Origin: Burkholderia latens | Lineage (GTDB): Bacteria; Pseudomonadota; Gammaproteobacteria; Burkholderiales; Burkholderiaceae | DNA: 64,000 bases | NCBI RefSeq assembly: GCF_001718795.1 | Contig: NZ_CP013435.1 | Span: 2,046,001-2,110,000 of the forward strand | Direction of reading: 5' to 3' | Shown here: in pieces, positions 39,697 to 54,401 of the stretch | Numbering within the stretch: position 1 is the stretch's first letter | Layout of the letters: every line of letters begins with the position of its first letter | Position numbers and translations under genes: made by a program | Notes under the pieces: model-generated | The model's input: the letters and a program-made list of their open reading frames with translations, nothing else | Told to the model about the DNA's origin: nothing | Databases searched by the model: none

Positions 39697-40893
39697 TCAG
39701 ACAGTACGCTCCACGCGTGGCGCAGGCGCTTTCGCAATGATCTCGGCGGCGAGGCGGCGAGCCTCGGCATCCGCCGCCAGGACGTCGTCGAGCCCGTTCG
39801 GCTCGCGGTTCGGCAATGCGTTAAGCACTGCGTCGACCGTTGCCGCGATCGCCATGAAGCCGATTCGGCGCTCGAGAAACGCTTCGACCGCGATTTCGTT
39901 CGCGGCGTTCAACGCGGCACTCGCGATACCGCCCTCTTCGAGCGCCTTCAGCGCGAGCGCGAGGCACGGGAAGCGCGCGTAATCGGGCTTCTCGAACGAC
40001 AGCTGCGCGATCTGCGCAAGATCGAGCTGCTCGACGCCCGCGTCGACGCGCTCCGGGAATGCCAGCGCGTGCGCGATCGGCGTACGCATGTCCGGATTGC
40101 CGAGCTGCGCGAGCACGGAGCCATCGCGGTACGACACGAGCGAATGGATCACGCTCTGCGGGTGAATCAGCACGTCGATCCGGTCGCCAGGCAGGCCGAA
40201 GATCCAGTGCGCCTCGATCACCTCCAGGCCCTTGTTCATCATCGTCGCGGAGTCGACCGAAATCTTGCGGCCCATCACCCAGTTCGGGTGTTTGCACGCC
40301 TCGTCCGGCGTCACGTCGGCGAGCGTCGCCGGCTCGCGCGTGCGGAACGGGCCGCCCGACGCGGTCAGAATGATCTTCGAGATCCCGCCGTGCTCGTTCC
40401 CGTCACGCGGCATGCACTGGAAGATCGCGTTGTGTTCGCTGTCGACCGGCAGCAGGATCGCGCCATGATCGCGCACCGCGTCCATGAAGATCGAGCCCGA
40501 CATCACCAGCGATTCCTTGTTCGCGAGCAGGATGCGCTTGCCGGCGCGTGCGGCCGCAAGGCTCGGCGCAAGGCCGGCCGCGCCGACGATCGCCGCGACG
40601 ACCGTGTCGCAGCCGTCGCTCTTCGACACGTCGACGAGCGCCTGCGGCCCGTACAGCACCGCGGTCTTGCTGCCTGCCGCGCGCAGCCGCGCTTCGACGT
40701 GCGCGGCCGTCGCCGCATCGCCAACGACCGCGACTTCGGGGGCGAAGCGCAGGCACTGCTCGACGAGCTTGTCGCCATTACGGTGCGCGGTCAACGCGTA
40801 GACCGAGAAACGCTCGGGATGGCGCGCGACCACGTCGAGCGTGCTGTCTCCGATCGAGCCCGTGGAACCGAGCAGTGTCAGACGTTTTTGCAT
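39697..40893 (-). CDS. dxr: 1-deoxy-D-xylulose-5-phosphate reductoisomerase
   Basis: A 398-residue enzyme of the MEP isoprenoid pathway. NADPH-binding [15 protein letters not shown] is near residue 7, and [15 protein letters not shown] and [23 protein letters not shown] are the catalytic-domain signatures with metal-binding Asp/Glu. Its product feeds the isoprenoid made by UppS, encoded two genes upstream. Confidence 0.96.
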   Translation of the reverse strand: MQKRLTLLGSTGSIGDSTLDVVARHPERFSVYALTAHRNGDKLVEQCLRFAPEVAVVGDAATAAHVEARLRAAGSKTAVLYGPQALVDVSKSDGCDTVVAAIVGAAGLAPSLAAARAGKRILLANKESLVMSGSIFMDAVRDHGAILLPVDSEHNAIFQCMPRDGNEHGGISKIILTASGGPFRTREPATLADVTPDEACKHPNWVMGRKISVDSATMMNKGLEVIEAHWIFGLPGDRIDVLIHPQSVIHSLVSYRDGSVLAQLGNPDMRTPIAHALAFPERVDAGVEQLDLAQIAQLSFEKPDYARFPCLALALKALEEGGIASAALNAANEIAVEAFLERRIGFMAIAATVDAVLNALPNREPNGLDDVLAADAEARRLAAEIIAKAPAPRVERTV

Positions 40894-40908
40894 AACAGAA
40901 ATAGTGGT

Positions 40909-41730
40909 TTAACCAAGCAGCAGCATCGCGAGCGGCAGCACGGGCAGCAGCGCGTCGACGCGATCGAGCACGCCGCCGTGACCGGGCAGCAGGCCGCTCG
41001 AGTCCTTCACGCCCGCCTGACGCTTGAGCAGCGATTCGAACAGATCGCCGATCACGCTGTAGACGACCAGCAGCGTCAGCGCGGCCCATGCGCCGGGCAT
41101 CCCGTAGCGCGCGGCAAACGCAGAAAACAGGGTCGGTTCGAACCAGTGCGCGGCCATGGCGACACCGGCGACAATCATCACAGCCAGCCAGCCGCCCACG
41201 GCGCCTTCCCAGCTTTTGCCGGGACTGATCGTGATCGCCAGTTTACGCCTTCCGAACGCCTTGCCCGCGAAGTATGCGCCGATATCGGCGAGCCACACGA
41301 CGAGAAGTAGCGACAGCACGAACGGCACGCCCTGCGCACGCGCCGCGACGAGCGCGTGCCAGCAGGCCGCGAACACGACGACACCGGCCGCGAGCAGGAA
41401 CGGCCGCCACACGCCGCCGGCGAGCGTGGGCTTGCGCCGCAACGAGTACGGGCCGACGAGTAGCCAGAACACGCCGGCCGCCATGAAAAGGGGACGGGAC
41501 GAAGTCGCACCGACGCCGAGCGGCGTGGTGGCTGCCAGCGCGAGTGCCGCGACGATCGCGTACATGACGGAGCCGGCGGCGCCGAGCTTCAACAGGCGCG
41601 CCCATTCCCATGCGGCGAACACGAGTACGACGCCGATCAGCGCGCCGAAACCGCCAAGCGGCGCGAACAGCGTCACCGGCAGCAGCACTGCCAGCATCAC
41701 GACCGCCGTGATCACGCGGGTCTTCAGCAT
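40909..41730 (-). CDS. cdsA: Phosphatidate cytidylyltransferase
   Basis: A 273-residue inner-membrane enzyme making CDP-diacylglycerol. About eight hydrophobic segments are present, with the CDS signature near residues 195-245 ([18 protein letters not shown] ... [20 protein letters not shown]). The start [13 protein letters not shown] overlaps the uppS stop by seven bases. The order uppS-cdsA is conserved, with dxr following here rather than preceding as in E. coli. Confidence 0.95.
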   Translation of the reverse strand: MLKTRVITAVVMLAVLLPVTLFAPLGGFGALIGVVLVFAAWEWARLLKLGAAGSVMYAIVAALALAATTPLGVGATSSRPLFMAAGVFWLLVGPYSLRRKPTLAGGVWRPFLLAAGVVVFAACWHALVAARAQGVPFVLSLLLVVWLADIGAYFAGKAFGRRKLAITISPGKSWEGAVGGWLAVMIVAGVAMAAHWFEPTLFSAFAARYGMPGAWAALTLLVVYSVIGDLFESLLKRQAGVKDSSGLLPGHGGVLDRVDALLPVLPLAMLLLG

Positions 41731-42506
41731 GAAAGGGAGTCGGCGTTCTGCGATTGCGGTTCGAGCTGGGCGCTGGTGCGTCCGAAACGACGCTCGCGCT
41801 CGGTGTACGACGCGATCGCGTCGGCGAGCGCCGCGCCGTCGAAGTCCGGCCAGTATTTGTCCGTGAAGTAGAACTCGGCGTACGCGAGCTGCCACAGCAG
41901 GAAATTGCTGACGCGCTGCTCGCCGCCGGTGCGGATGAAGAGGTCGGGCTCAGGCGCATAGGCCATCGCCAGGTGCGGCGCGAACGCTTCTTCGGTCACG
42001 TCGACCTCGCGCCCCTCGCGCACGGCCTGTTCGACGAGTTTCTTCGTCGCTTGCAGGATGTCCCAGCGGCCGCCGTAGTTCGCGGCGATCGTCAGGGTCA
42101 GGCGGGTATTGCGCGCCGTCTTGGTCTCGGCGCGGCGGATCAGCTCGCGGATGCGCGGCTCGAAGCGCTCGAGATCGCCGACCACACGCAGGCGGATCCC
42201 GTTCGCGTGCAGCTTGCCGATCTCGCGCTCGAGCGCGGTGATGAACAGGCGCATCAGAAACGACACTTCGTCGCTCGGGCGGCGCCAGTTTTCCGAACTG
42301 AATGCGAACAGCGTCAGGTATTCGACGCCGGCGCGCGCGCAGCCTTCGACCACCGCCCGCACGGCGTCCACGCCACGGGTGTGCCCCGCGACGCGCGGCA
42401 AGCGGCGTTCGGTCGCCCAACGGCCGTTGCCGTCCATGATGATCGCGATATGACGCGGCACGGCGCCGACGTCAGGCACGCGAACGGTAGAGCTGGTATA
42501 GGTCAT
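41724..42506 (-). CDS. uppS: Undecaprenyl diphosphate synthase
   Basis: A 260-residue cis-prenyltransferase making the C55 carrier lipid for peptidoglycan and O-antigen. The catalytic aspartate is D25 in [19 protein letters not shown] and [19 protein letters not shown] are the other conserved regions. It sits between frr and cdsA and overlaps cdsA by seven bases. Confidence 0.96.
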   Translation of the reverse strand: MTYTSSTVRVPDVGAVPRHIAIIMDGNGRWATERRLPRVAGHTRGVDAVRAVVEGCARAGVEYLTLFAFSSENWRRPSDEVSFLMRLFITALEREIGKLHANGIRLRVVGDLERFEPRIRELIRRAETKTARNTRLTLTIAANYGGRWDILQATKKLVEQAVREGREVDVTEEAFAPHLAMAYAPEPDLFIRTGGEQRVSNFLLWQLAYAEFYFTDKYWPDFDGAALADAIASYTERERRFGRTSAQLEPQSQNADSLSC

Positions 42507-42557
42507 GGCCGTTGAGACAGTGATGCGGGAAGAAGGCGGCGCGCGAGACGACGGTCG

Positions 42558-43118
42558 TCAGACCGTCATGATCTCGGCTTCCTTGGTCTGCACGAGCTTG
42601 TCGACTTCGGCGACGTGCTTGTCCGTGAGCTTTTGCACGTCGTCGCTCGCGCGGCGCTCGTCGTCTTCGGAGATTTCCTTGTCCTTCACGAGCTTCTTCA
42701 GCGCTTCGTTCGCGTCGCGGCGCAGGTTGCGGATCGCGACCTTGGCCGTTTCGCCTTCGCTCTTGACCACCTTGGTCAGCTCGCGGCGGCGCTCTTCCGT
42801 CAGCGCGGGCATCGGCACGCGGATCAGGTCGCCGGCCGTGGCCGGGTTCAGGCCCAGATCGGCTTCGCGGATGGCCTTCTCGACCTTCGCGACCATGTTC
42901 TTTTCCCACGGCTGCACGCCGATCGTGCGCGCATCGACGAGCGTCAGGTTCGCGACCTGCGAGATGGGCACCATCGAGCCGTAGTAGTCGACCTGCACGT
43001 GATCGAGCAGACCGGTATGCGCACGGCCCGTGCGGATCTTCGCCAGATCGTTCTTGAACGCTTCGATCGAGCGCTGCATCTTCTGCTCTACGCCCTTCTT
43101 GACATCAGCGACACTCAT
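42558..43118 (-). CDS. frr: Ribosome recycling factor
   Basis: A 186-residue factor that splits post-termination ribosomes with [23 protein letters not shown] and the long three-helix-bundle sequence ([18 protein letters not shown]) are typical; length matches the family. It lies between pyrH and uppS. Confidence 0.97.
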
Positions 43119-43220
43119 TTCAACCTCCGAACCTTCAAACCTTCAATGAACGCGGGCCCCGCCCGGCGCGCCACGCGCCGCGGCCGACGACCCACGCCGC
43201 TTGCCCGCATCCGCGGGAGT

Positions 43221-44090
<870 letters not shown>

Positions 44091-44972
44091 TTACTGCTGC
44101 TTTGCTGCTGCGACTTGCGCGGCCACTTCGGCGGCGAAGTCGTCCTGGCGCTTCTCGATGCCTTCGCCGACGACGAACAGCGCGAACTTCTGCACTGCCG
44201 CATTCGCTGCCTTCAGCATCTGCTCGATCGTCTGCTTGTCGTTCTTAACGAACGTCTGGTTCAGCAGCGACACTTCCTTCAGGTACTTCTGGACGCTGCC
44301 GTCGACCATCTTCGCGACGATTTCAGCCGGCTTGCCCGATTCGGCAGCCTTCTGTTCGGCGACGCGGCGCTCCGTTTCGATCAGTTCCGCCGGCACGTCG
44401 GCCGACGACAGCGCGACCGGCTTCATCGCGGCGATGTGCATCGCGACGTCCTTGCCGACCTGCTCGTCCGCGCCCGTGTACTCGACGATCACGCCGATGC
44501 GTGCGCCGTGCAGGTACGTCGCGATCTTGTTCGCGGTTTCGAAGCGCACGAAACGGCGGATCGAGATGTTCTCGCCGATCTTGCCGACCAGTGCCAGACG
44601 CACTTCGTCGACCGTCTTGCCGTCGAGCGGCAGCGCCGACAGCGCGGCCACGTCGGCCGGGTTCTTCGTCGCAACGAGTTCTGCAACCGTCTTCGAGAAC
44701 GCGAGGAAGTCGTCGTTCTTTGCGACGAAGTCGGTTTCGCAGTTCAGCTCGACCAACGCACCTGCGTTGCCGCCGACGAACGATGCGACGACGCCTTCGG
44801 CCGTCACGCGCGATGCCGCCTTGCTCGCCTTGTTGCCGAGCTTGACGCGCAGCAGCTCTTCAGCCTTGGCCAGATCGCCGTCGGCTTCCGTCAGCGCCTT
44901 CTTGCACTCCATCATCGGTGCGTCCGTCTTTGCGCGCAGTTCTGCCACCATGCTTGCGGTAATTGCCGCCAT
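44091..44972 (-). CDS. tsf: Elongation factor Ts
   Basis: A 293-residue nucleotide exchange factor for EF-Tu. The N-terminal [20 protein letters not shown] and [22 protein letters not shown] match the UBA-like domain; the [10 protein letters not shown] motif that contacts EF-Tu is present. Two consecutive ATGs exist; the second gives a 6-base gap from GGAG and the normal N-terminus. It follows rpsB with a terminator-like hairpin between. Confidence 0.97.
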   Translation of the reverse strand: MAAITASMVAELRAKTDAPMMECKKALTEADGDLAKAEELLRVKLGNKASKAASRVTAEGVVASFVGGNAGALVELNCETDFVAKNDDFLAFSKTVAELVATKNPADVAALSALPLDGKTVDEVRLALVGKIGENISIRRFVRFETANKIATYLHGARIGVIVEYTGADEQVGKDVAMHIAAMKPVALSSADVPAELIETERRVAEQKAAESGKPAEIVAKMVDGSVQKYLKEVSLLNQTFVKNDKQTIEQMLKAANAAVQKFALFVVGEGIEKRQDDFAAEVAAQVAAAKQQ

Positions 44973-45083
44973 CATTCGCTCCTTGAGTCTGTATTCACAA
45001 CGCCGCCCGCTTGGACGCGGACGGCCGAAAATCGTTTCCGGACCCGCGCAGATTCCGCGCGATCAGGTCCGGCGCACAAGCTT

Positions 45084-45116
45084 AAAAAAAGGGGGCCTGT
45101 TGAGAGCCCCCTTTTT
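45084..45116 (-). terminator. Terminator/attenuator between rpsB and tsf
   Basis: AAAAAGGGGGC pairs with GCCCCCTTTTT around a 9-base loop. On the minus strand the hairpin is followed by a seven-base T-run. Because tsf and the envelope genes lie downstream on the same strand, it probably lets a fraction of transcripts through. Confidence 0.85.
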
Positions 45117-45134
45117 GCGCCGGCTCGGGGCCAG

Positions 45135-45875
45135 TTACGCGTTTTCCTCGACGTATTCGTCGTCGCCGCGCGCGGCCTGGACCACTTCGTTGACCGCGTT
45201 CGCACGGCCTTCCAGAATCGCGTCGGCCACGCCTTCAGCGTACAGCGCGACAGCCTTGCTCGAGTCGTCGTTGCCCGGGATCACGTAGTCCACGCCTTCC
45301 GGCGAGTGGTTCGTGTCGACCACGGCGATGACCGGCACGCCCAGCTTGTTCGCTTCCGTGACGGCGATCTTGTGGTAGCCGACGTCGACGACGAAGATTG
45401 CGTCCGGAATGCCGCCCATGTCCTTCACGCCGCCGATCGACTTCTGCAGCTTGGCGATTTCGCGTTCGAACAGCAGCGCTTCCTTCTTGCTCATCTTCTC
45501 GAGCTCGCCCGCCTCGACTGCGGCTTCCATGTCCTTCAGGCGCTTGATCGATACCTTCAGCGTCTTGAAGTTGGTCATCATGCCGCCGAGCCAGCGTGCG
45601 TTGACGTACGGCATGCCCGCACGTTGCGCTTCCTGGGCGATCGTGTCACGCGACTGGCGCTTCGTGCCGACGAACAGGATCGTGCCGCGGTTCGCTGCCA
45701 GCTGGCGCACGTACTTCTGTGCGTCCGTGAACATCGGCAGCGTCTTTTCGAGGTTGATGATGTGAATCTTGTTGCGGTGACCGAAAATGAACGGAGCCAT
45801 CTTCGGGTTCCAGAAGCGCGTCTGGTGACCGAAGTGGACACCCGCTTCCAGCATTTGGCGCATCGTAACTGCCAT
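45135..45875 (-). CDS. rpsB: 30S ribosomal protein S2
   Basis: A 246-residue ribosomal protein. [47 protein letters not shown] and [12 protein letters not shown] are the S2 signatures. It heads the long leftward operon rpsB-tsf-pyrH-frr and beyond. A strong promoter lies about 220 bp upstream, so the mRNA has a long leader that could carry S2 autoregulation. Confidence 0.97.
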   Translation of the reverse strand: MAVTMRQMLEAGVHFGHQTRFWNPKMAPFIFGHRNKIHIINLEKTLPMFTDAQKYVRQLAANRGTILFVGTKRQSRDTIAQEAQRAGMPYVNARWLGGMMTNFKTLKVSIKRLKDMEAAVEAGELEKMSKKEALLFEREIAKLQKSIGGVKDMGGIPDAIFVVDVGYHKIAVTEANKLGVPVIAVVDTNHSPEGVDYVIPGNDDSSKAVALYAEGVADAILEGRANAVNEVVQAARGDDEYVEENA

Positions 45876-46261
45876 GTAAATTCTCCACGAGGGTTGGGTC
45901 TTAAGCCGGCTGCCGTACCGCCGCGCGAACGCGCCGTGAGGCCTTCGTTCCGCGCGGCCGGCACCCTGGTTGCGCCGGCTTGCGATTCGGCACGTGCGAA
46001 AATGCGCGTGCCGCAAGCCTTTCATCGCGATACCGCCCCACATCACCCCGGATGGAGCATGTTCGGCATTTGGATGTCGACTTAGCCAGAGAGTATAGCA
46101 CGCCGATTTGTCGGCTCTCAAGTCGCTCGCCATTTCCGACTGCCGCCCGCGAGCCCCGCGGACAATCCGCGAAAACCCGCACCAGGGCGAGCCGCAGGGG
46201 CTGCGATACCCGCCATAAGGTGCGATAATCCTTTAATTCACCGCATTCCAGGCATACCTCG
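45876..46261. other. Divergent rpsB-map intergenic region
   Basis: These 386 bp hold no gene. The left ~210 bp are the predicted 5' leader of rpsB, and the strong leftward promoter is at 46092-46121. Toward map there is a GATAAT hexamer at 46224-46229, 33 bp before the map start, that may be its -10, but no clear -35 accompanies it. No tRNA-like fold was recognised. Confidence 0.55.
46092..46121 (-). promoter_or_regulatory. rpsB operon promoter
   Basis: On the minus strand TTGAGA (46116-46121) and TATACT (46092-46097) are 18 bases apart, a near-consensus sigma70 pair. Transcription would begin near 46085, giving a leader of about 210 nt before rpsB. Confidence 0.72.
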
Positions 46262-47077
46262 ATGGCTATTACGCTCAAAAACGAACACGACATCGCCGAG
46301 ATGCGTGTCGCCTGCCGTCTCGCGAGCGAAGTGCTCGACTTCATCACGCCGCACGTCGTCGCGGGCATCACGACCGCCGAGCTCGACCGGCTCTGTCACG
46401 AATTCATGGTCAACGAGCAGGGCACGATCCCCGCGCCGCTGAATTACCAGCCGCCCGGCTATCCGCCGTACCCGAAAGCGACCTGCATTTCAGTCAACGA
46501 CGTGATCTGCCACGGCATTCCGGGCGAGAAGGTGCTGAAGAACGGCGACGCGCTGAACATCGACGTCACCGTCATCAAGAACGGCTATTTCGGCGATACC
46601 AGCCGGATGTTCATCGTCGGCGAGGGCTCGATCCTCGCGAAGCGCCTCGTGCAGACTACCTACGAGTGCATGTGGCTCGGGATCGACCAGGTCAAGCCCG
46701 GCGCGCACCTTGGCGACATCGGCTATGCAATCCAGAAGCATGCGGAAGCGCAGGGTTACAGCGTCGTGCGCGAGTACTGCGGCCACGGCATCGGCACCGT
46801 TTTCCACGAAGATCCGCAGGTCGTCCATTATGGCCGGCCGGGCACCGGCATCGAACTGAAGGCCGGGATGATCTTCACGATCGAGCCGATGATCAACGCC
46901 GGCAAGCGCGACATCCGCACGATGCCCGACCAGTGGACGGTCAAGACGCGCGACCGCAGCCTGTCCGCGCAATGGGAGCACACGGTGCTCGTCACCGACA
47001 CCGGCTACGAAGTGCTGACCGTGTCCGCCGGCACGCCGGCGCGGCCGGTGTTCGCGCAACCGGCCGCCGCGGTCTGA
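46262..47077 (+). CDS. map: Methionine aminopeptidase, type I
   Basis: A 271-residue dimetal enzyme that removes the initiator methionine. The five ligands are in the typical segments NIDVTVIKNGYFGDTSRMF (two aspartates), EYCGHGIGTVFHE (histidine), TIEPMINAG (glutamate) and SAQWEHTVLVT (glutamate). It is divergent from rpsB, a widespread arrangement, and is followed 57 bp later by glnD. Its partner deformylase gene (def) is 4.5 kb away. Confidence 0.97.
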   Translation: MAITLKNEHDIAEMRVACRLASEVLDFITPHVVAGITTAELDRLCHEFMVNEQGTIPAPLNYQPPGYPPYPKATCISVNDVICHGIPGEKVLKNGDALNIDVTVIKNGYFGDTSRMFIVGEGSILAKRLVQTTYECMWLGIDQVKPGAHLGDIGYAIQKHAEAQGYSVVREYCGHGIGTVFHEDPQVVHYGRPGTGIELKAGMIFTIEPMINAGKRDIRTMPDQWTVKTRDRSLSAQWEHTVLVTDTGYEVLTVSAGTPARPVFAQPAAAV

Positions 47078-47134
47078 GCGCCGCCGCGTTACTCGTCACT
47101 CCCGTCCACCCGCACCTGACCTGAACGGCCGCCC

Positions 47135-49711
47135 ATGAGCGCTCACGCCGCCCCCTCGCCCCAAGCGCTGTCGCGGCGCGCCGAATTCAAGGCCGCCAAG
47201 GCCGACATGCTCGAGCGCTTTCGCAGCGCGACGAACGTCGCATCGCTGATGCACGCGCTGTCGAAACTCACCGACGACGCGCTCAAGCGCGTATGGGACG
47301 ACTGCGGATTGCCGGCGACGCTCGCGCTCGTCGCGGTCGGCGGCTACGGGCGCGGCGAGCTCGCGCCCCACTCGGACGTCGATATCCTCGTGCTGCTGCC
47401 CGATGCGCACGATGCAGCGCTCGACGCGCGGATCGAGCGCTTCATCGGGATGGCATGGGATCTCGGGCTCGAGATCGGCAGCAGCGTGCGCACGGTCGCG
47501 CAATGCATCGAGGAAGCGTCGCAGGACGTGACCGTGCAGACCTCGCTGCTCGAGGCGCGGCGCATCGTCGGCAGCACCGCGCTGTTCGAGCGCTTCACCG
47601 TGCGCTATCACGAGGCGCTGGACGCGCGCGCATTCTTCACCGCGAAGGTGCTCGAGATGCGGCAGCGCCACGCGAAGTTCCAGGACACGCCGTACAGCCT
47701 GGAGCCGAACGTGAAGGAAAGCCCCGGCGGGCTGCGCGACCTGCAGACGATCCTGTGGATCGCGCGCGCGGCCGGCTTCGGCAGCAGTTGGCGCGAGCTC
47801 GACACGCGCGGCCTCATCACCGAGCGCGAAGCGCGCGAGCTGCGCCGCAACGAAGGGTTCCTGAAGACACTGCGCGCGCGGCTGCACGTGATCGCCGGCC
47901 GCCGCCAGGACATGCTCGTGTTCGACCTGCAAACGCAGGCGGCCGAGAGCTTCGGCTATCAGTCGACGCAAGGCAAGCGCGCGAGCGAGCAGCTGATGCG
48001 CCGCTACTACTGGGCCGCGAAAGCGGTTACGCAGCTCGCGACGATCCTGATCCAGAACATCGAGGCGCAGCTGTTCCCCGCAACGAGCGGCATCACGCGG
48101 GTGCTGTCGCCCGATCGCTTCGTCGAGAAGCAGGGCATGCTCGAGATCGTCGACGACGGCGTGTTCGAACGTCATCCGGACGCGATCCTCGAGGCGTTCC
48201 TGCTGTACGAAACGACCCGCGGCGTGAAGGGGTTGTCGGCCCGCACGCTGCGCGCGCTGTACAACTCGCGCGAGATCATGAACAACACTTGGCGGCGCGA
48301 TCCGCAGAACCGCCGCACGTTCATGCAGATCCTGCAGCAGCCCGAAGGCATCACGCACGCGTTCCGGCTGATGAACCAGACGAGCGTGCTCGGCCGCTAT
48401 CTGCTGAACTTCCGCCGCATCGTCGGCCAGATGCAGCACGACCTGTACCACGTGTACACGGTCGACCAGCACATCCTGATGGTGTTGCGCAACATTCGCC
48501 GCTTCGCGGTGGCCGAGCATGCGCACGAGTACCCGTTCTGCAGCCAGCTGATCGGCAACTTCGAGCGGCCGTGGGTGCTCTACGTCGCGGCGCTGTTCCA
48601 CGACATCGCGAAAGGCCGCGGCGGCGATCATTCGACGCTCGGGATGGCCGATGCGCGGCGCTTCTGCCGCGAGCACGGGATCGCAGGCGACGATGCTGCA
48701 TTGATCGTGTGGCTTGTCCAGCATCACCTGACGATGAGCCAGGTCGCGCAGAAACAGGACACGAGCGATCCGGAAGTCATCCAGCGCTTCGCGGAAGTCG
48801 TCGGCAACGAACGGTATCTGACCGCGCTCTACCTGCTGACCGTCGCCGATATCCGCGGCACGAGCCCGAAGGTATGGAATGCGTGGAAGGGCAAGCTGCT
48901 CGAGGATCTCTACCGCATCACGCTCGCGGTGCTTGGCGGTGCGAAGCCCGACGCGCACTCGGAACTGAAATCGCGGCAGGAGCAGGCGCTCGCACTGCTG
49001 CGCCTCGAGACCGTGCCCGACGACGCGCACCGCGCACTGTGGGATCAGCTCGACGTAGGTTTCTTTCTGCGTCACGACGCGGCCGACATCGCATGGCAGA
49101 CGCGCGTACTGTACCGGCACGTAAACGCCGAAACCGCGATCGTGCGGGCGCGGCCGTCGCCGATCGGCGACGCGTTGCAGGTGCTCGTATACGTGAAGGA
49201 CCGCCCTGACCTGTTCGCGGGCATCTGCGCGTACTTCGACCGCAACGGGCTGTCGGTGCTCGATGCGCGCGTCAGCACGACGCGGCACGGCTATGCGCTC
49301 GACAACTTCATCGTCACGCAGACAGAGCACGACGTGCGCTATCGCGACATCGCGAATCTCGTCGAACAGCAGCTCGCGGCGCGCCTCGCTGAAACCGCCC
49401 CGCTGCCGGAGCCGTCCAAGGGCCGCCTGTCGCGGCTGTCGCGGACGTTTCCGATCACGCCGCGCGTCGACCTCCGGGCCGACGAGCGCGGCCAGTACTA
49501 CATCCTGTCCGTGTCCGCCAACGACCGGCCGGGCCTTCTCTATTCGATCGCGCGCGTACTGGCCGAGCATCGGGTCGGCGTCCACGCGGCGCGGATCAAC
49601 ACGCTCGGCGAACGTGTCGAGGACATTTTCCTGCTCGACGGTACCGGCCTGTCCGACAACCGCCTGCAGATCCAGCTCGAAACCGAATTGCTGCGCGCGA
49701 TCGCAGTCTGA
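47135..49711 (+). CDS. glnD: [Protein-PII] uridylyltransferase/uridylyl-removing enzyme
   Basis: An 858-residue nitrogen sensor that uridylylates PII proteins when glutamine is low and removes the UMP when it is high. The nucleotidyltransferase site is [15 protein letters not shown] (residues 69-83). The HD hydrolase domain has [15 protein letters not shown]. Two C-terminal ACT domains bind glutamine ([19 protein letters not shown] and [18 protein letters not shown]). map-glnD order is common in proteobacteria. Confidence 0.97.
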   Translation: MSAHAAPSPQALSRRAEFKAAKADMLERFRSATNVASLMHALSKLTDDALKRVWDDCGLPATLALVAVGGYGRGELAPHSDVDILVLLPDAHDAALDARIERFIGMAWDLGLEIGSSVRTVAQCIEEASQDVTVQTSLLEARRIVGSTALFERFTVRYHEALDARAFFTAKVLEMRQRHAKFQDTPYSLEPNVKESPGGLRDLQTILWIARAAGFGSSWRELDTRGLITEREARELRRNEGFLKTLRARLHVIAGRRQDMLVFDLQTQAAESFGYQSTQGKRASEQLMRRYYWAAKAVTQLATILIQNIEAQLFPATSGITRVLSPDRFVEKQGMLEIVDDGVFERHPDAILEAFLLYETTRGVKGLSARTLRALYNSREIMNNTWRRDPQNRRTFMQILQQPEGITHAFRLMNQTSVLGRYLLNFRRIVGQMQHDLYHVYTVDQHILMVLRNIRRFAVAEHAHEYPFCSQLIGNFERPWVLYVAALFHDIAKGRGGDHSTLGMADARRFCREHGIAGDDAALIVWLVQHHLTMSQVAQKQDTSDPEVIQRFAEVVGNERYLTALYLLTVADIRGTSPKVWNAWKGKLLEDLYRITLAVLGGAKPDAHSELKSRQEQALALLRLETVPDDAHRALWDQLDVGFFLRHDAADIAWQTRVLYRHVNAETAIVRARPSPIGDALQVLVYVKDRPDLFAGICAYFDRNGLSVLDARVSTTRHGYALDNFIVTQTEHDVRYRDIANLVEQQLAARLAETAPLPEPSKGRLSRLSRTFPITPRVDLRADERGQYYILSVSANDRPGLLYSIARVLAEHRVGVHAARINTLGERVEDIFLLDGTGLSDNRLQIQLETELLRAIAV

Positions 49712-49727
49712 ATGAATTCCAGCGTTT

Positions 49728-51512
49728 ATGCGCACCAAACTCACCGTCAAGAATCCGAAGCCGGCATCGCCGACCCGCGCCCCTGTCCGCTCCGGCAGCC
49801 TCGTCGCCCGCAAGCCGGTGCGCGCCGCCGCGCCGCCCGCAGCCGACAAGCCTCCGCGCCCCAAAAAGGCCGCCGCGCCAGCAGCTGCCGGGGAACGCGC
49901 GTTCAAGCCGCGCGGCACGGACCGCCCCGGTGCGGACCGCGCGCCGGCGAAACGTGTGCCGCGTGACGGTGGTGCCGAACGTGGCGACGCGCGTCCGTAT
50001 CGCAGCGGCGACGACGCTCGGCCGCGCCGCGCAGTCGCCGAAGGTGGCGCACGCGCGCCCTATCGCGACAAGGCCGACGGCTACGGCGACAAGCGCAGCT
50101 TCGGCGAACGCCGCGCCCCGTCCGATCGCCCCGCACGCCGCAGTGACGACGATGCACGCCCGCGCCGCGCAGTCGCCGAAGGCGGCGCACGCGCGCCGTA
50201 CCGCGACAAGCCGGCCGGCGACGGCGCGAAGCGCAGCTTCGGCGAACGCCGCGCATCGTCCGATCGTCCCGCACGCCGCAGCGACGACGATGCTCGCCCG
50301 CGCCGCGCAGGCGCCGAAGGCGGCGCACGCGCGCCGTACCGCGACAAACCGGCCGGCGAAGGCGCGAAGCGCAGCTTCGGCGAACGCCGCGCATCGTCCG
50401 ATCGCCCCGCACGCCGCAGCGACGACGATGCACGCCCGCGCCGCGCAGGCGCCGAAGGCGGGGCACGCGCCCCGTACCGCGACAAGCCGGCCGGCGACGG
50501 CGCGAAGCGCAGCTTCGGCGAACGCCGCGCCCCGTCCGATCGTCCCGCCCGCCGCAGTGGCGACGATGCTCGCCCGCGCCGCGCAGGCACCGAAGGCGGC
50601 ACACGCGCGCCGTACCGTGACAAGCCGGCCGGCGAAGGCGCGAAGCGCAGCTTCGGCGAACGCAGCAGCACCGAGCGCCGCCCGACCGGCACTGCGCTAA
50701 AGACCGCCCAACCGGTCAAGCGCCGCGCCGCCGACGTCGATCACGGCGACGAAACGGGCCTGATGCGCCTGTCGAAACGGATGTCCGAACTGGGCCTGTG
50801 CTCGCGCCGCGAAGCCGACGAATGGATCGAAAAGGGCTGGGTGCTGGTCGACGGCGAACGCATCGACACGCTCGGCACGAAGGTCCGTCCCGACCAGAAG
50901 ATCGAGATCGACGAGCGCGCTAGCGCTGCGCAGGCTGCGCAAGTGACGATCCTGCTGCACAAGCCGGTCGGTTATGTGTCGGGGCAGGCCGAAGACGGCT
51001 ACGAGCCCGCATCGGTGCTGATCACGCGCGCGAACCAGTGGAGCGGCGACCGCTCGCAGATCCGGTTCTCGCCGCAACACCTGCACGCGCTTGCGCCGGC
51101 CGGCCGGCTCGACATCGACTCGACGGGCCTGCTCGTGCTCACGCAGAACGGCGTGATCGCGAAACAGCTGATCGGCGAGCAATCGGACATCGACAAGGAA
51201 TACCTGGTGCGCGTGCGCTTCGGCGATCGCCTGATCGACATCGACCAGCACTTCCCCGCCGAATCGCTCGCGAAACTGCGCCATGGTCTCGAACTCGACG
51301 GCGTGCCGCTGAAGCCGGCGATGGTGAGCTGGCAGAACGGCGAGCAGCTGCGCTTCGTGCTGCGCGAAGGCAAGAAGCGCCAGATCCGCCGGATGTGCGA
51401 ACTGGTCGGACTCGAAGTGATCGGCCTGAAGCGCGTGCGGATGGGTCGGGTGATGCTCGGCGCGCTGCCGCAAGGCCAATGGCGCTACCTGTCAGCCGAC
51501 GAATCGTTCTGA
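49728..51512 (+). CDS. RluB-like 23S rRNA pseudouridine synthase with long repetitive N-terminal tail
   Basis: A 594-residue protein in two parts. From residue ~346 it is a standard RluB/RsuA-type enzyme: an S4 RNA-binding domain ([20 protein letters not shown]) and the catalytic site GRLDIDSTG with D462, which would modify 23S rRNA near position 2605. The first ~345 residues are a low-complexity Arg/Asp/Ala/Gly tail containing nearly five copies of a 46-residue repeat, with no hydrophobic core, so probably disordered and RNA-binding. E. coli RluB is about 290 residues. It starts 16 bp after glnD and ends before a terminator. Confidence 0.9.
   Translation: MRTKLTVKNPKPASPTRAPVRSGSLVARKPVRAAAPPAADKPPRPKKAAAPAAAGERAFKPRGTDRPGADRAPAKRVPRDGGAERGDARPYRSGDDARPRRAVAEGGARAPYRDKADGYGDKRSFGERRAPSDRPARRSDDDARPRRAVAEGGARAPYRDKPAGDGAKRSFGERRASSDRPARRSDDDARPRRAGAEGGARAPYRDKPAGEGAKRSFGERRASSDRPARRSDDDARPRRAGAEGGARAPYRDKPAGDGAKRSFGERRAPSDRPARRSGDDARPRRAGTEGGTRAPYRDKPAGEGAKRSFGERSSTERRPTGTALKTAQPVKRRAADVDHGDETGLMRLSKRMSELGLCSRREADEWIEKGWVLVDGERIDTLGTKVRPDQKIEIDERASAAQAAQVTILLHKPVGYVSGQAEDGYEPASVLITRANQWSGDRSQIRFSPQHLHALAPAGRLDIDSTGLLVLTQNGVIAKQLIGEQSDIDKEYLVRVRFGDRLIDIDQHFPAESLAKLRHGLELDGVPLKPAMVSWQNGEQLRFVLREGKKRQIRRMCELVGLEVIGLKRVRMGRVMLGALPQGQWRYLSADESF
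50007..50673 (+). repeat. 138-bp tandem repeat array in the pseudouridine synthase gene
   Basis: Repeats begin at 50007, 50145, 50283, 50421 and 50559, an exact 138-bp (46-codon) period; the fifth is partial. Each unit encodes (G/D)[36 protein letters not shown]. The first copy is the most divergent ([10 protein letters not shown] where the others have KPAG.GAKRS), and the inner ones are almost identical, pointing to recent expansion. Confidence 0.93.
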
Positions 51513-51544
51513 TTGCCGGCACGCAGTACGTGCCACGCAGTGAG

Positions 51545-51574
51545 GAAGCCCGCGCCAGCGGGCTTCTTTCGTTT
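51545..51574 (+). terminator. Terminator after the pseudouridine synthase gene
   Basis: GAAGCCCGC pairs with GCGGGCTTC around GCCA, followed by TTTCGTTT on the + strand. It lies between the converging pseudouridine synthase and def genes. Confidence 0.75.
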
Positions 51575-51631
51575 ACAGGACAACGGCGGGGACAACGGCG
51601 ACGCTCGACGCCGCGCGCCGCCGGCGTCCGG

Positions 51632-54315
<2,684 letters not shown>

Positions 54316-54401
54316 TTACGCGGGCCTGCTGCAGTGCGCGCACAGCGTGTGTGCACTGCAGCAGCAACGTGCGGCAGCGTAGCCCCCGCACGCGACACGC
54401 G

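Noticed and set aside
45876..46261. Searched the rpsB-map gap for a tRNA or small RNA gene
   Set aside because: No cloverleaf or CCA-like end was seen; the DNA is explained by the rpsB leader and divergent promoters.
47096..49918. A 940-codon open frame antisense to glnD
   Set aside because: Composition is that of a complementary-strand shadow; glnD is full length with all its domains.
49903..50719. Repetitive Arg-rich frames on both strands over the 138-bp repeats
   Set aside because: They arise because the DNA repeat is a multiple of three and stays open in several frames; only the pseudouridine synthase frame continues into a real domain.
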